From Ezakiella massiliensis (GTDB lineage Bacteria; Bacillota; Clostridia; Tissierellales; Peptoniphilaceae), in contig NZ_LT635475.1 in assembly GCF_900120165.1 (NCBI RefSeq), forward strand, positions 186,001 to 250,000: 64,000 bases of DNA. The letters are read 5' to 3'. The notes under the pieces are model-generated. The model ran no database searches, was not told the origin of the DNA, and saw nothing but the letters and a program-made list of their open reading frames with translations. The stretch's first letter is position 1. Each line of letters opens with the position of its first letter. Made by a program: the position numbers and the translations under genes. Positions 39,857 through 48,431 of the stretch are shown here, piece after piece.

Positions 39857-41193
39857 TGCAACTAGAATTATTTAGATTTATTGATGAATCTATTGATTTA
39901 TTAAACTCAAATATTGATGAATTGCTATCTGTGGAAAAACTTATAGATGAATTTTTTACCAATACTTTCTCTACAAAGGATCATTTTATGGATGTTAAAT
40001 CTAGAGTTAAAGAGGAGTCGAGCCTAAAGGAAAAAATAATTAGGAATAACCTCTTTATGCAATATGATTCTCCAGAAGATCTTTTGAACAATCTATCGGA
40101 TTTAATTGGTGTGAGAATTGAGTGCAGGTTCATTGGAGATGAAAAAAGAATATACAGGGAGATCACCAATCTTTTTAGAATTAAAAATGATAATGGACTC
40201 TATTCTTCATACCTAAATGAAAATATTTTCTTAAATCTAGATGAAGAGCAGCCCACACTTCAAAAGAACGGCTTCCAAATATATAAAATAGATGGTAAGT
40301 ATTTTTACGAAGGAAAATCATATAATTTTGAGCTACAGATAAAAAGTTTAGTTAACTTATTCTGGGGTGAAATAGATCATAAGATTTTATATAAAAATTT
40401 CAATTACTCAGGAACAGAAATGTTCTTATCAGAGATCATGAGCTCAATCAAAGAAAACTTAGAGATGATTGATAGAGAACTTATGATGCTTTATAATCAT
40501 TTAAATGAACCTACAAACAATGTTTCTGAAAATGTTATGAAGGAGATAAGAACAAGTCTATCTAAAGGTTTAAATGATATATACTACCAAAAAGTTAGGA
40601 ATGAATTTGGTTTTCCTGTTGATTTTAAACTAACAAGCAACACCATTATTAACTATCTATTTATGAAGATTCCTGAAAAGGATGAGGCATATATAAATGA
40701 GTTTATAAGAATACTAAATCGTTTAAAGTTTTTAGATTCAAAATATATTGACCTAAAAAAACAAATTGAATTTCCGGTAGACTTAAAGTTTCAAGATCCA
40801 TTTATTAGTTCGATAGGCAATAAACTTTCTGAAATAATTAACATAGATTTTTCATGGAATTTATTTTTTAGAATACTCTTTGATCTTGAAGAGGGAAGTT
40901 CAGAGCAAATTATAACGAATTTATTAGTTTTCTTAAAAAACAGGTATAGTGAAGTTATAAATGTTGCGTTTTCAAACTTTGAACTTACAGATAAAAATAA
41001 ATTTGAAATAAATAAATATACTATGGGTTTAATTGCTGATAGGTTTAATGCTACAAGCTCTATTAAGCTAATATCAGATAAATCTCTGGCACAAACTCAT
41101 AATATAGTTAAAAATTCAATTATTGAAGCTGTTGATATATGGGATGTTGATGAGATAAAATCACTTATTAAACAAAAATTTGATAATTTATAA
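39856..41193 (+). CDS. Divergent RelA/SpoT-fold synthetase-like protein
   Basis: A 445-residue protein whose first 185 residues match the small alarmone synthetase fold: FMDVKSRVKEESSLKEK (S49-R50-V-K52), SDLIGVRIECRF (D82), FELQIKSL and FWGEIDHKILYK. The family motif NGYxSxH is altered to N138-G-F-Q-I-Y-K144, losing the serine and histidine. A further 260 residues of mostly helical sequence have no domain I recognise. No hydrolase or regulatory domain is present. It is a second Rel-like gene besides the full-length rel in this window. Whether it makes (p)ppGpp, another product or nothing cannot be told. Confidence 0.72.
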   Translation: MQLELFRFIDESIDLLNSNIDELLSVEKLIDEFFTNTFSTKDHFMDVKSRVKEESSLKEKIIRNNLFMQYDSPEDLLNNLSDLIGVRIECRFIGDEKRIYREITNLFRIKNDNGLYSSYLNENIFLNLDEEQPTLQKNGFQIYKIDGKYFYEGKSYNFELQIKSLVNLFWGEIDHKILYKNFNYSGTEMFLSEIMSSIKENLEMIDRELMMLYNHLNEPTNNVSENVMKEIRTSLSKGLNDIYYQKVRNEFGFPVDFKLTSNTIINYLFMKIPEKDEAYINEFIRILNRLKFLDSKYIDLKKQIEFPVDLKFQDPFISSIGNKLSEIINIDFSWNLFFRILFDLEEGSSEQIITNLLVFLKNRYSEVINVAFSNFELTDKNKFEINKYTMGLIADRFNATSSIKLISDKSLAQTHNIVKNSIIEAVDIWDVDEIKSLIKQKFDNL

Positions 41194-41221
41194 AAGTAGA
41201 GTAGATTTTTACAGACTTTAC

Positions 41222-41230
41222 TGTTATAAT
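41222..41230 (+). promoter_or_regulatory. Extended -10 promoter of the DUF1292 gene
   Basis: TGT directly before TATAAT; the -35 at 17 bases is poor. Confidence 0.5.
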
Positions 41231-41259
41231 AAAAATAGTATTAGAAATAGGAGGAGACT

Positions 41260-41574
41260 ATGGATAAAAAACATGAACATGGATGTGGCTGTGAAGACGG
41301 TTGCTGCTGCGAAGATGAGATGCAAGAATACGAAACAGTTACTTTAACTTATGATAATGGAGATAGTGAAGACTTTGCTGTTATAGATCAGTTTGAGATT
41401 GATGGCAATGAATATGTTGCTTTATTGGCAGTAGAGGAAGATAGTCCTCTTGGAGAAGATATTGTTATTTTCAAATATATTGAAGGTGAAGACAACAACT
41501 TTACCCTTGAAATTATTGAAGATGATGATGAATTTGAAAAGGCTTGCGACTACTTTGAATCTTTAACTGATTAA
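41260..41574 (+). CDS. DUF1292-family protein
   Basis: A 104-residue acidic protein with the DUF1292 core (TVTLTYDNGDSEDFAVIDQFEIDGNEYVALL is the family pattern in outline, then EDIVIFKY). The N-terminal 20 residues are rich in cysteine and histidine (HEHGCGCEDGCCCED), suggesting a metal site. In Firmicutes this family is often near yrrK/yrzB and alaS; that context is absent here. Strong GGAGG before the ATG. Function unknown. Confidence 0.85.
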   Translation: MDKKHEHGCGCEDGCCCEDEMQEYETVTLTYDNGDSEDFAVIDQFEIDGNEYVALLAVEEDSPLGEDIVIFKYIEGEDNNFTLEIIEDDDEFEKACDYFESLTD

Positions 41575-41620
41575 TACAAGTTACATTTGGGTAGCTATTT
41601 AATAAGAATAGGAGGTTACT

Positions 41621-42040
41621 ATGGTAAAGTTTATTTTAGGAGCAAAAGGATCAGGCAAAACAAAATGGCTGATTGACAATGCAAACGAAGACAACAAGTC
41701 AGGCAACGGAAATATTGCATTTATTGATGTGGATGATGAACACATATTTAGTCTTGATTACAATGTAAGACTAATCAACGCAGGAGACTATGGTGTAAAG
41801 GATTTAGCTGGATTCTATGGTTTCTTAAGCGGAATGCTTGCAATGGACTACGATTTGGAAAAAATTTATGTAGACAGTATCTATAAATTAATTCCTTTAA
41901 AGTCTGAAGAACTTGTTGATTTTTATAACGAATTAAATAGAATTGCTGAAAAATCTGAATGCAAGATCTATTTAAACCTTGGTTTTGAATTAAACGAAAT
42001 TCCAGATGAACTAAAGGATAATTCAGAAGAGGTTAAGTAA
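41621..42040 (+). CDS. Small P-loop protein, function unknown
   Basis: A 139-residue protein starting with a Walker A motif, FILGAKGSGKTKWLI. A Walker B-like acidic position may be in KIYVDSIYKL. It is too short for a complete known NTPase class, and relatives tend to be labelled ATPase without evidence. TAGGAGGT precedes the ATG. It lies between the DUF1292 gene and another unknown gene with short gaps, so the three are probably one transcript. Confidence 0.75.
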   Translation: MVKFILGAKGSGKTKWLIDNANEDNKSGNGNIAFIDVDDEHIFSLDYNVRLINAGDYGVKDLAGFYGFLSGMLAMDYDLEKIYVDSIYKLIPLKSEELVDFYNELNRIAEKSECKIYLNLGFELNEIPDELKDNSEEVK

Positions 42041-42056
42041 TTAGAAAGGAACACAA

Positions 42057-42608
42057 TTGCTATATAGAAATAAAAAGGGTCTATTTGAAAGTTTTTTTGA
42101 AAACAGATCCTTTTTGATTGCACAATTAGAAAGCGGCGACTTAACTAAATCTCAATTTTTGGATGCAAATTTAGAGTACTTAAACCGAATAGGCGCCAAA
42201 CCATTTGTCAAGTTGGACTCAATGGAGAAGGGCATATTTAATTATCAGTACTACAATATAATGGCCAAATATTATACAGCCAATGCATACGAGATAGAGT
42301 TAAGAGGCAAGCACCAAAAACTTGCTATGAGTTTTAGAAATAAAGCTAATGATCAATATCATAAAAAAAATATTACTATTTCTAAGATGTTAAAGCTTGT
42401 TAATTATGAAAATGTGGATTCATATTATGTAAAATCCAAAAGCAAAAAACTTAATAATGTCTTATATGAAATAGTTTTTTATGATTATAAGGAAGCGATT
42501 TTTCATTCAACGGCAGATTGGCTTTTAACAATTTTAAAAGAGAATGATTGCTTTATAGAGGGTAAATATAAATCGCTTATTGACGATTATATTAACACAA
42601 GATATTAA
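42057..42608 (+). CDS. Conserved hypothetical protein, helical
   Basis: I do not recognise it. It is a 183-residue basic, mostly helical protein with no signal peptide or membrane segment. It starts at TTG, with AGAAAGGA at suitable spacing, 16 bases after the P-loop gene. Visible stretches are LIAQLESGDLTKSQFLDANLEYL near the N-terminus and YEIVFYDYKEAIFHSTADWLL near the C-terminus. Its stop codon lies in the stem of the terminator. Confidence 0.65.
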   Translation: MLYRNKKGLFESFFENRSFLIAQLESGDLTKSQFLDANLEYLNRIGAKPFVKLDSMEKGIFNYQYYNIMAKYYTANAYEIELRGKHQKLAMSFRNKANDQYHKKNITISKMLKLVNYENVDSYYVKSKSKKLNNVLYEIVFYDYKEAIFHSTADWLLTILKENDCFIEGKYKSLIDDYINTRY

Positions 42609-42631
42609 CGCCATTTATATGGCGTTTTTTA
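42607..42631 (+). terminator. Intrinsic terminator after the three-gene unit
   Basis: AACGCCAT and ATGGCGTT pair around TTAT, followed by a T run. Confidence 0.88.
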
Positions 42632-42641
42632 TTTATAAATC

Positions 42642-42670
42642 TAGCAATTTAAATGTCTTTATGTTATAAT
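42642..42670 (+). promoter_or_regulatory. Promoter of the pnp operon
   Basis: TATAAT with upstream TGT (extended -10) at 42665-42670; the -35 (TAGCAA) is weak. Confidence 0.55.
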
Positions 42671-42694
42671 ATTATGAGAGAAATAGGAGGAAAG

Positions 42695-44860
42695 ATGGAA
42701 AGAATTTTTAAAACCAACCTAGCGGGTCGAGAATTATCTGTATCGATTGGAAAGTATGCAGAGCAAGCAAACGGCGCATGTTTTGTAAGATATGGAGATA
42801 CAGTATTACTTGTAACTGCTACAAGCTCAAAAACACCAAGAGAGGGTATTGACTTTTTCCCTCTAAGCGTTGAATACGAAGAAAAATATTATGCTGCAGG
42901 TAAAATCCCTGGAGGATTTATTAAGCGTGAAGGTAGACCAAGTGAGCATGCTATTTTGACTGCAAGATTAATTGATAGGCCTTTGAGACCACTTTTCCCA
43001 GAGGGATATAGAAATGATGTTCAAATCATTGCAAGCCTTTTATCAAATGATCCAACATGTTCAAGCCAAGTTGCTGCTATGATAGGATCTAGCATTGCAC
43101 TTAGCATATCTGACATACCTTTTAATGGACCTATTGCTGCAGTTCAAATGGGATACATCAATAATGAATATGTTGTAAATCCATCAGCTGATGAATTGGA
43201 AAAGTCTGATTTAAATTTAACTGTTGCAGGAACTCATGAAGCTATTATGATGGTTGAATCTGGTTCTAATGAGCTTAGTGAAGATGTAGTGCTTGAAGCA
43301 ATTTTAAAAGCCCATGATGAGATTAAAAAAATTACTGAATTTATTTCAAAAATTGCTAAAGAAGTTGGCAAAGAAAAACAAGAATATACTGTATTCGAAG
43401 TTAAAAAAGAAGTAGAAGAAAAGATAAATTCAAATTATAGAGAAGCTATGATTCAAGCTATGAATCATCCAGACAAAATGGAAAGACTCAAACAATCATC
43501 AGAATTAATTGATAGAATAAAAGATGAAATGGGAGAAGAATTTCCTGATGATAGGGCAAGTATAAGTGCCGCCATCGATCAATTACAATACAATGAAGTA
43601 CGTCATCAAATTTTAGTAGATGGAATACGCCCTGATTTAAGAGCATTTGATGAAATTAGACCGCTGAGTGCTGAAGTAGGAATCCTTCCTAGAACACACG
43701 GTTCAGGTTTATTTAAACGTGGACAAACACAGGTACTAAGCGTTGCAACACTTGGAGTAAGTGACGACGCTCAAGTGATTGATGGGATGCTTGATGAATA
43801 TGAGAAAAAATATATTCACCACTATAACTTCCCACCATATAGCGTTGGGGATACCAGACCATTAAGATCTCCTGGCAGAAGAGAAATTGGCCATGGTGCC
43901 TTAGCAGAAAGGGCTTTGATTCCTGTGCTTCCTTCAGAAGAAGAATTCCCATACACAATTAGAGTTGTATCTGAAGTATTGAGTTCAAATGGATCCAGCT
44001 CACAAGCTAGTGTTTGCGGTTCAACACTTGCTCTTATGGACGCAGGTGTACCGATTAAAAAACCAGTTGCTGGTATTGCTATGGGACTTATTTCAGGAGA
44101 TGACGGTAAAAAAGTTATTTTAACTGATATTCAAGGACTAGAAGACCATCTTGGAGATATGGACTTCAAAGTTGCAGGTACTCGTGACGGTATTACTGCT
44201 CTTCAAATGGATATTAAAATATCAGGTATCGATAGATCTGTATTAGAAAAGGCTCTTGCACAAGCTAAAGTTGCAAGGATGCAAATTCTTGATGTAATTC
44301 ATGGTGCAATTGCAGAGCCTCGTAAGGAAATTTCAAAATACGCTCCAAGGCTTATTCAAATGTCAATTCATCCTGATAAAATCAGAGAAGTTATTGGGCC
44401 TGGCGGAAAAGTTATTAATCAAATTATCGCCGAAACTGGTGTAAAGATTGACATTGAAGATGATGGATCAGTAATCATTGCAAGTGTTGATTCCGAAATG
44501 GGAGAAAAAGCAAAATCAATTATTGAAAATATTATCAAAGATGTCGAAGTTGGCGAAGTATACGAAGGTACCGTAACAAAAATTATGAAATTTGGCGCAT
44601 TTGTTGACGTTTTAAATGGCAAGGAAGGCCTACTGCACATTTCCCAAATTGATAATAAGAGAATTAATGAAGTTGAAGATGTACTAAAGTCCGGTGATAA
44701 AGTTACTGTTAAGGTAATTGGCATTGATAATGACGGTAAAATAGATCTTTCTAGGAAAGTTTTACTAAAGGATTCAGATAGTGATGAAAATCAAGATAAA
44801 TCTGAAGGTCAACAACACAGAAGACAAAGATACACCAGAGACAGGAGCAAAAATGACTAA
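42695..44860 (+). CDS. pnp: Polynucleotide phosphorylase
   Basis: A 721-residue 3'-5' exoribonuclease. Two RNase PH domains (first with GKIPGGFIKREGRPSE, second with FPPYSVGDTRPLRSPGRREIGHG) are followed by KH (REVIGPGGKVINQIIAETG) and S1 (GTVTKIMKFGAFVDVL) domains and a basic tail. I use the ATG after TAGGAGG rather than an upstream in-frame start that overlaps the promoter. In many Firmicutes rpsO precedes pnp; it does not here. First gene of a long operon-like run reaching the Rad50-like genes. Confidence 0.97.
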   Translation: MERIFKTNLAGRELSVSIGKYAEQANGACFVRYGDTVLLVTATSSKTPREGIDFFPLSVEYEEKYYAAGKIPGGFIKREGRPSEHAILTARLIDRPLRPLFPEGYRNDVQIIASLLSNDPTCSSQVAAMIGSSIALSISDIPFNGPIAAVQMGYINNEYVVNPSADELEKSDLNLTVAGTHEAIMMVESGSNELSEDVVLEAILKAHDEIKKITEFISKIAKEVGKEKQEYTVFEVKKEVEEKINSNYREAMIQAMNHPDKMERLKQSSELIDRIKDEMGEEFPDDRASISAAIDQLQYNEVRHQILVDGIRPDLRAFDEIRPLSAEVGILPRTHGSGLFKRGQTQVLSVATLGVSDDAQVIDGMLDEYEKKYIHHYNFPPYSVGDTRPLRSPGRREIGHGALAERALIPVLPSEEEFPYTIRVVSEVLSSNGSSSQASVCGSTLALMDAGVPIKKPVAGIAMGLISGDDGKKVILTDIQGLEDHLGDMDFKVAGTRDGITALQMDIKISGIDRSVLEKALAQAKVARMQILDVIHGAIAEPRKEISKYAPRLIQMSIHPDKIREVIGPGGKVINQIIAETGVKIDIEDDGSVIIASVDSEMGEKAKSIIENIIKDVEVGEVYEGTVTKIMKFGAFVDVLNGKEGLLHISQIDNKRINEVEDVLKSGDKVTVKVIGIDNDGKIDLSRKVLLKDSDSDENQDKSEGQQHRRQRYTRDRSKND

Positions 44861-45290
44861 GGTCAAAATTGTAAACAAGAGTAATAATGATATTCCTCAG
44901 TATGCAACAAGCGGTTCAGCTGGTATGGATATAAGAGCTTTCTTAGACGAGACTGTCATTATTAAAGCTGGTGAATTTAAGCTTATACCTACAGGTATTT
45001 ATGTTGAAATACCTGTAGGCTATGAGATACAAATAAGGGCAAGATCTGGGCTTGCAATCAAGTCCGGTATTTGCCTTATAAATGGAATAGGAACTATCGA
45101 CGCTGACTATAGAGGAGAAATTGGTGTGGGTTTGGTTAATTTATCCAAAGAAGATTTTGTCGTCAATAATGGCGATAGAATAGCACAGATGGTTCTAAAC
45201 AAATATGAAACCATTGATTTTGAATTGGTTGATGATTTATCCAAGACAGAACGTGGTGATGGAGGATTTGGTTCAACAGGAATATGTTAG
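44853..45290 (+). CDS. dut: Deoxyuridine triphosphatase
   Basis: A 145-residue dUTPase with the five family motifs: SAGMDIRA, RARSGLAIKSG, GTIDADYRGEIGV, DRIAQMVL and RGDGGFGSTG. It hydrolyses dUTP to dUMP, keeping uracil out of DNA. A longer upstream frame overlaps pnp and has no site; the ATG behind CAGGAG overlaps the pnp end by 8 bases. Confidence 0.95.
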   Translation: MTKVKIVNKSNNDIPQYATSGSAGMDIRAFLDETVIIKAGEFKLIPTGIYVEIPVGYEIQIRARSGLAIKSGICLINGIGTIDADYRGEIGVGLVNLSKEDFVVNNGDRIAQMVLNKYETIDFELVDDLSKTERGDGGFGSTGIC

Positions 45291-46102
45291 AATTTCTAAA
45301 GATGATATTAATGGGAATAATTCAAGGTGTGGCAGAATTTTTGCCAATTTCAAGCTCTGGTCACTTGGTTGTGTTTGAAAAACTTTTAAATATACAAGAA
45401 CCAGGTTTATTTGTTGCGCAGATGCTTCACTTTGGAACTTTTATTTCCGTTTTCATTGTTTTTTTCAATGATATAAAAAATATAATAATTGAATTTTTTA
45501 AAATGATTTATATGCTAATAAAGAGGGAAAAGTTTAAAATTAATTCTTACCAAAAATTAGCTTTGTTAATACTTGTAGCATCTGTACCAACTGCTATCAT
45601 TGCACTATGCTTTGAAGATGTTTTTAAGGTATATTACACAAATTTAAAATCAATTTCCCTTATGTTCTTAATAACAGCTATCCTGTTATTTGTAACTGAC
45701 AAATATAAAGGAAAAGGGAAGTCTGCACATAGCTTAAATTATTTATCTGCTATTGGTATTGGTATGGTACAAGGCCTTGCAATAATGCCTGGAATAAGTA
45801 GGAGTGGATCAACAATTTTTGCTGGTACTATCTTAGACTTAGATAAAAATGAAGCTGCTAAATTTTCGTTTTTAATTAGTTTACCTGCTACCTTTGGTGC
45901 ATTTTTATTTGGCCTTAAAGATGCTTTAAAGTCAGGTGCTGAAGTTAGTTTTAGTTTTAATATTATTGTTGGTATGATAACTTCAATGATTGTTGGCGTT
46001 ATAGCAATTAAATTTTTACTAAGTTTATTAGACAAAAACAAAATGTCTTATTTTTCAATTTATTTATTATTTATTTCAATAATTACGTTTATAATAGGGT
46101 GA
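45284..46102 (+). CDS. uppP: Undecaprenyl-diphosphatase UppP (BacA)
   Basis: A 272-residue polytopic membrane phosphatase that recycles the lipid carrier for wall synthesis. Both signature motifs are present: GVAEFLPISSSGHL and MPGISRSGST. Activity of this family confers bacitracin tolerance. It overlaps dut by 7 bases. Confidence 0.96.
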   Translation: MLEFLKMILMGIIQGVAEFLPISSSGHLVVFEKLLNIQEPGLFVAQMLHFGTFISVFIVFFNDIKNIIIEFFKMIYMLIKREKFKINSYQKLALLILVASVPTAIIALCFEDVFKVYYTNLKSISLMFLITAILLFVTDKYKGKGKSAHSLNYLSAIGIGMVQGLAIMPGISRSGSTIFAGTILDLDKNEAAKFSFLISLPATFGAFLFGLKDALKSGAEVSFSFNIIVGMITSMIVGVIAIKFLLSLLDKNKMSYFSIYLLFISIITFIIG

Positions 46103-46106
46103 TTTA

Positions 46107-48431
46107 ATGGCAACAAGGAGTAAAAACACTAGATCGAGATCTAAAAAACTTAATAACCAACAAAAAATTATTTATCTTGGGATATCTATTTTTTTACTTA
46201 GTTTATTTTTAATATTATTCATGCTTATACCGAAAACAGGAATTATTGGTAGGTATGTAAACAATTTTCTAAAAGGAGTATTTGGCTTTATGGGCAGGGT
46301 ACTTCCTTTTATGCTATTATATTTTTCATTTTGCTTTTTATTTCCAAGCATGAGAAAAAATAGAAGAAAGTATATAGTCCCAACTTTATTTATTTTTTTT
46401 GCTTTAATAATTTTATTTGACGTTATTCAAATTAAATACAATGATTTTGGAGATCACTTTAATCAGGCCCTAAAGCTATCAAATGACTTTAAAGGGGGAG
46501 GCTGGATTGGTGTCATACTTTCTCACCCAGTAAGGAAAATCGCTGGAGATTTTGGAGCCTATTTGCTATCGACAATACTTGTATTTGTTGCAATATTTTT
46601 ATCGTTCTCTGTACAAAAGAAAGATGTTATTGATGGTACAGATGTCATAGCTGAAAAAATTGAAAACAAAATTAAGAGATCAGTTAATAATGTTAAAGAC
46701 AGGGCTAGAATTGTTAAAGATCCAGGAAAAGCTTTAGAACTTGAAAATAAATTTAATGATGATATTGTCTTTAATGAAGAAGAGCCAAGTGTTTCTAAGA
46801 ATATTGATAAAATTTTAAATATTGATGGAGAAAATACAGCAGTCCAAGACCTTGATTTAGATGTTAATGATGAATCAGAAGAGAAGAAGATTCCAATATA
46901 TACTAAGACTATTAAAACAAAGGGTCAAGATCCAATTGACCAGTTTTCTGTCTTACCTGAGGATGAGACCAAAGAAGAAAATGCTTATGTATTTCCTCCA
47001 CTGGAACTTCTATCTTTACCACAAGGTAAAGCAGCTATAAACAAAGATATTATTGCTAGAAAATCTAAAATTATAGAAGATACATTGGCTAGTTTTGGAA
47101 TTGAAGTTAGTGTAGAAAGCATTAACAGAGGGCCAACTATTACTTGCTATGAGCTTAAGCCAGCAACAGGTGTTAAAATAAGCAGGATTGTAAACCTTCA
47201 AGATGACCTAGCTATGGCCTTAGAAAGCAAAGATATAAGAATTGTTGCTCCAATTCCAGGTAAAAACAGAGTTGGAATAGAAACGCCTAATGATGTAAAG
47301 GAAACTCTTTTCTTACGTGAAATTTTGGAAACCGATGAATTTATAAACTCTAAAGATGAACTTCCTCTAGTATTAGGTAAGGATATCACTGGTAAAACAA
47401 TTGTTTCTTCAATATCAGATATGCCACACTTGTTAATTGCAGGTGCAACTGGATCTGGTAAGTCGGTTTGTATAAACTCAATTATTTTAAGCATAATTTA
47501 TCATTCAACTCCTGAAGAAGTTAAGTTTATTCTAATTGACCCAAAAGTTGTTGAATTAAGCGTATATAATAACATTCCTCATCTATTAATACCTGTTGTT
47601 ACTGACTCTAGAAAGGCAAGTGTTGCTTTAGATTGGGCAGTAACAGAAATGGAAAGAAGATATGGACTCTTTGCAAAAATGGGAGCTAGAGATTTTAAAG
47701 GTTATAATGCAAAGGCCAAGGAAAGTGAAGATGCAGAAGTCCTTAAAAAAATTGTTATAATTATAGATGAATTAGCAGACTTAATGATGGTAAGCGGTAA
47801 GGAAGTAGAGGAATCTATAGCTAGACTTGCACAAATGGCTAGAGCTGCTGGCATGCACTTAATTGTTGCCACTCAAAGACCTTCTGTTGATGTTATCACT
47901 GGTACGATTAAAGCGAATATTCCATCAAGAATTTCCTTTGCAGTATCATCTCAAATTGACTCGAGAACGATTTTGGATATGGCAGGAGCTGAAAAACTTT
48001 TAGGTAGGGGAGACATGCTCTTCCTACCAGGTTCTGCATCAAGTCCAATGAGAATTCAAGGTACATTTGTTTCTGATAAAGAAATTGAAAATATTATTGA
48101 TTTTATTAAAGTTAATAATGATAGCCAAAAATACGATAAAGATGTTGTGGATGAGGTACACAATGCACCTGATCCAAGTGAATCAGATTTCTTTGACGAA
48201 TTATTTGAAGATGCTGTAATTTTAGTCGTAAAAGATAATCAGGGTTCAATTTCTTATTTACAAAGAAAATTAAGAATAGGATACTCAAGAGCAGCTAGAA
48301 TTATAGATCGAATGGAAGAGTTAGGTATAGTTGGTCCTAGTGAGGGCAGCAAGCCAAGAAAAGTTTTGATATCTTTAGATCAAATAGATGAAGTCCTTCA
48401 TGGAAAGGAAAGTAAAGACGATGATAAATAA
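46107..48431 (+). CDS. ftsK: DNA translocase FtsK/SpoIIIE
   Basis: A 774-residue membrane-anchored motor with four N-terminal membrane segments (about 22-170), a short linker, and the motor domain: GATGSGKSV (Walker A near 450), IIIDELADLMM (Walker B), ATQRPSVDVITG. The gamma winged helix that reads polar DNA motifs is at the C-terminus (RIGYSRAARIIDRMEELGIVGP in outline). It moves DNA through the closing septum and may activate Xer recombination; a Xer-type gene lies 10 kb downstream. Confidence 0.95.
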   Translation: MATRSKNTRSRSKKLNNQQKIIYLGISIFLLSLFLILFMLIPKTGIIGRYVNNFLKGVFGFMGRVLPFMLLYFSFCFLFPSMRKNRRKYIVPTLFIFFALIILFDVIQIKYNDFGDHFNQALKLSNDFKGGGWIGVILSHPVRKIAGDFGAYLLSTILVFVAIFLSFSVQKKDVIDGTDVIAEKIENKIKRSVNNVKDRARIVKDPGKALELENKFNDDIVFNEEEPSVSKNIDKILNIDGENTAVQDLDLDVNDESEEKKIPIYTKTIKTKGQDPIDQFSVLPEDETKEENAYVFPPLELLSLPQGKAAINKDIIARKSKIIEDTLASFGIEVSVESINRGPTITCYELKPATGVKISRIVNLQDDLAMALESKDIRIVAPIPGKNRVGIETPNDVKETLFLREILETDEFINSKDELPLVLGKDITGKTIVSSISDMPHLLIAGATGSGKSVCINSIILSIIYHSTPEEVKFILIDPKVVELSVYNNIPHLLIPVVTDSRKASVALDWAVTEMERRYGLFAKMGARDFKGYNAKAKESEDAEVLKKIVIIIDELADLMMVSGKEVEESIARLAQMARAAGMHLIVATQRPSVDVITGTIKANIPSRISFAVSSQIDSRTILDMAGAEKLLGRGDMLFLPGSASSPMRIQGTFVSDKEIENIIDFIKVNNDSQKYDKDVVDEVHNAPDPSESDFFDELFEDAVILVVKDNQGSISYLQRKLRIGYSRAARIIDRMEELGIVGPSEGSKPRKVLISLDQIDEVLHGKESKDDDK

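Noticed and set aside
44781..44852. Longer dut starting inside pnp
   Set aside because: No ribosome binding site; the dUTPase fold starts at the ATG behind CAGGAG, and the extra residues are the pnp tail read in another frame.
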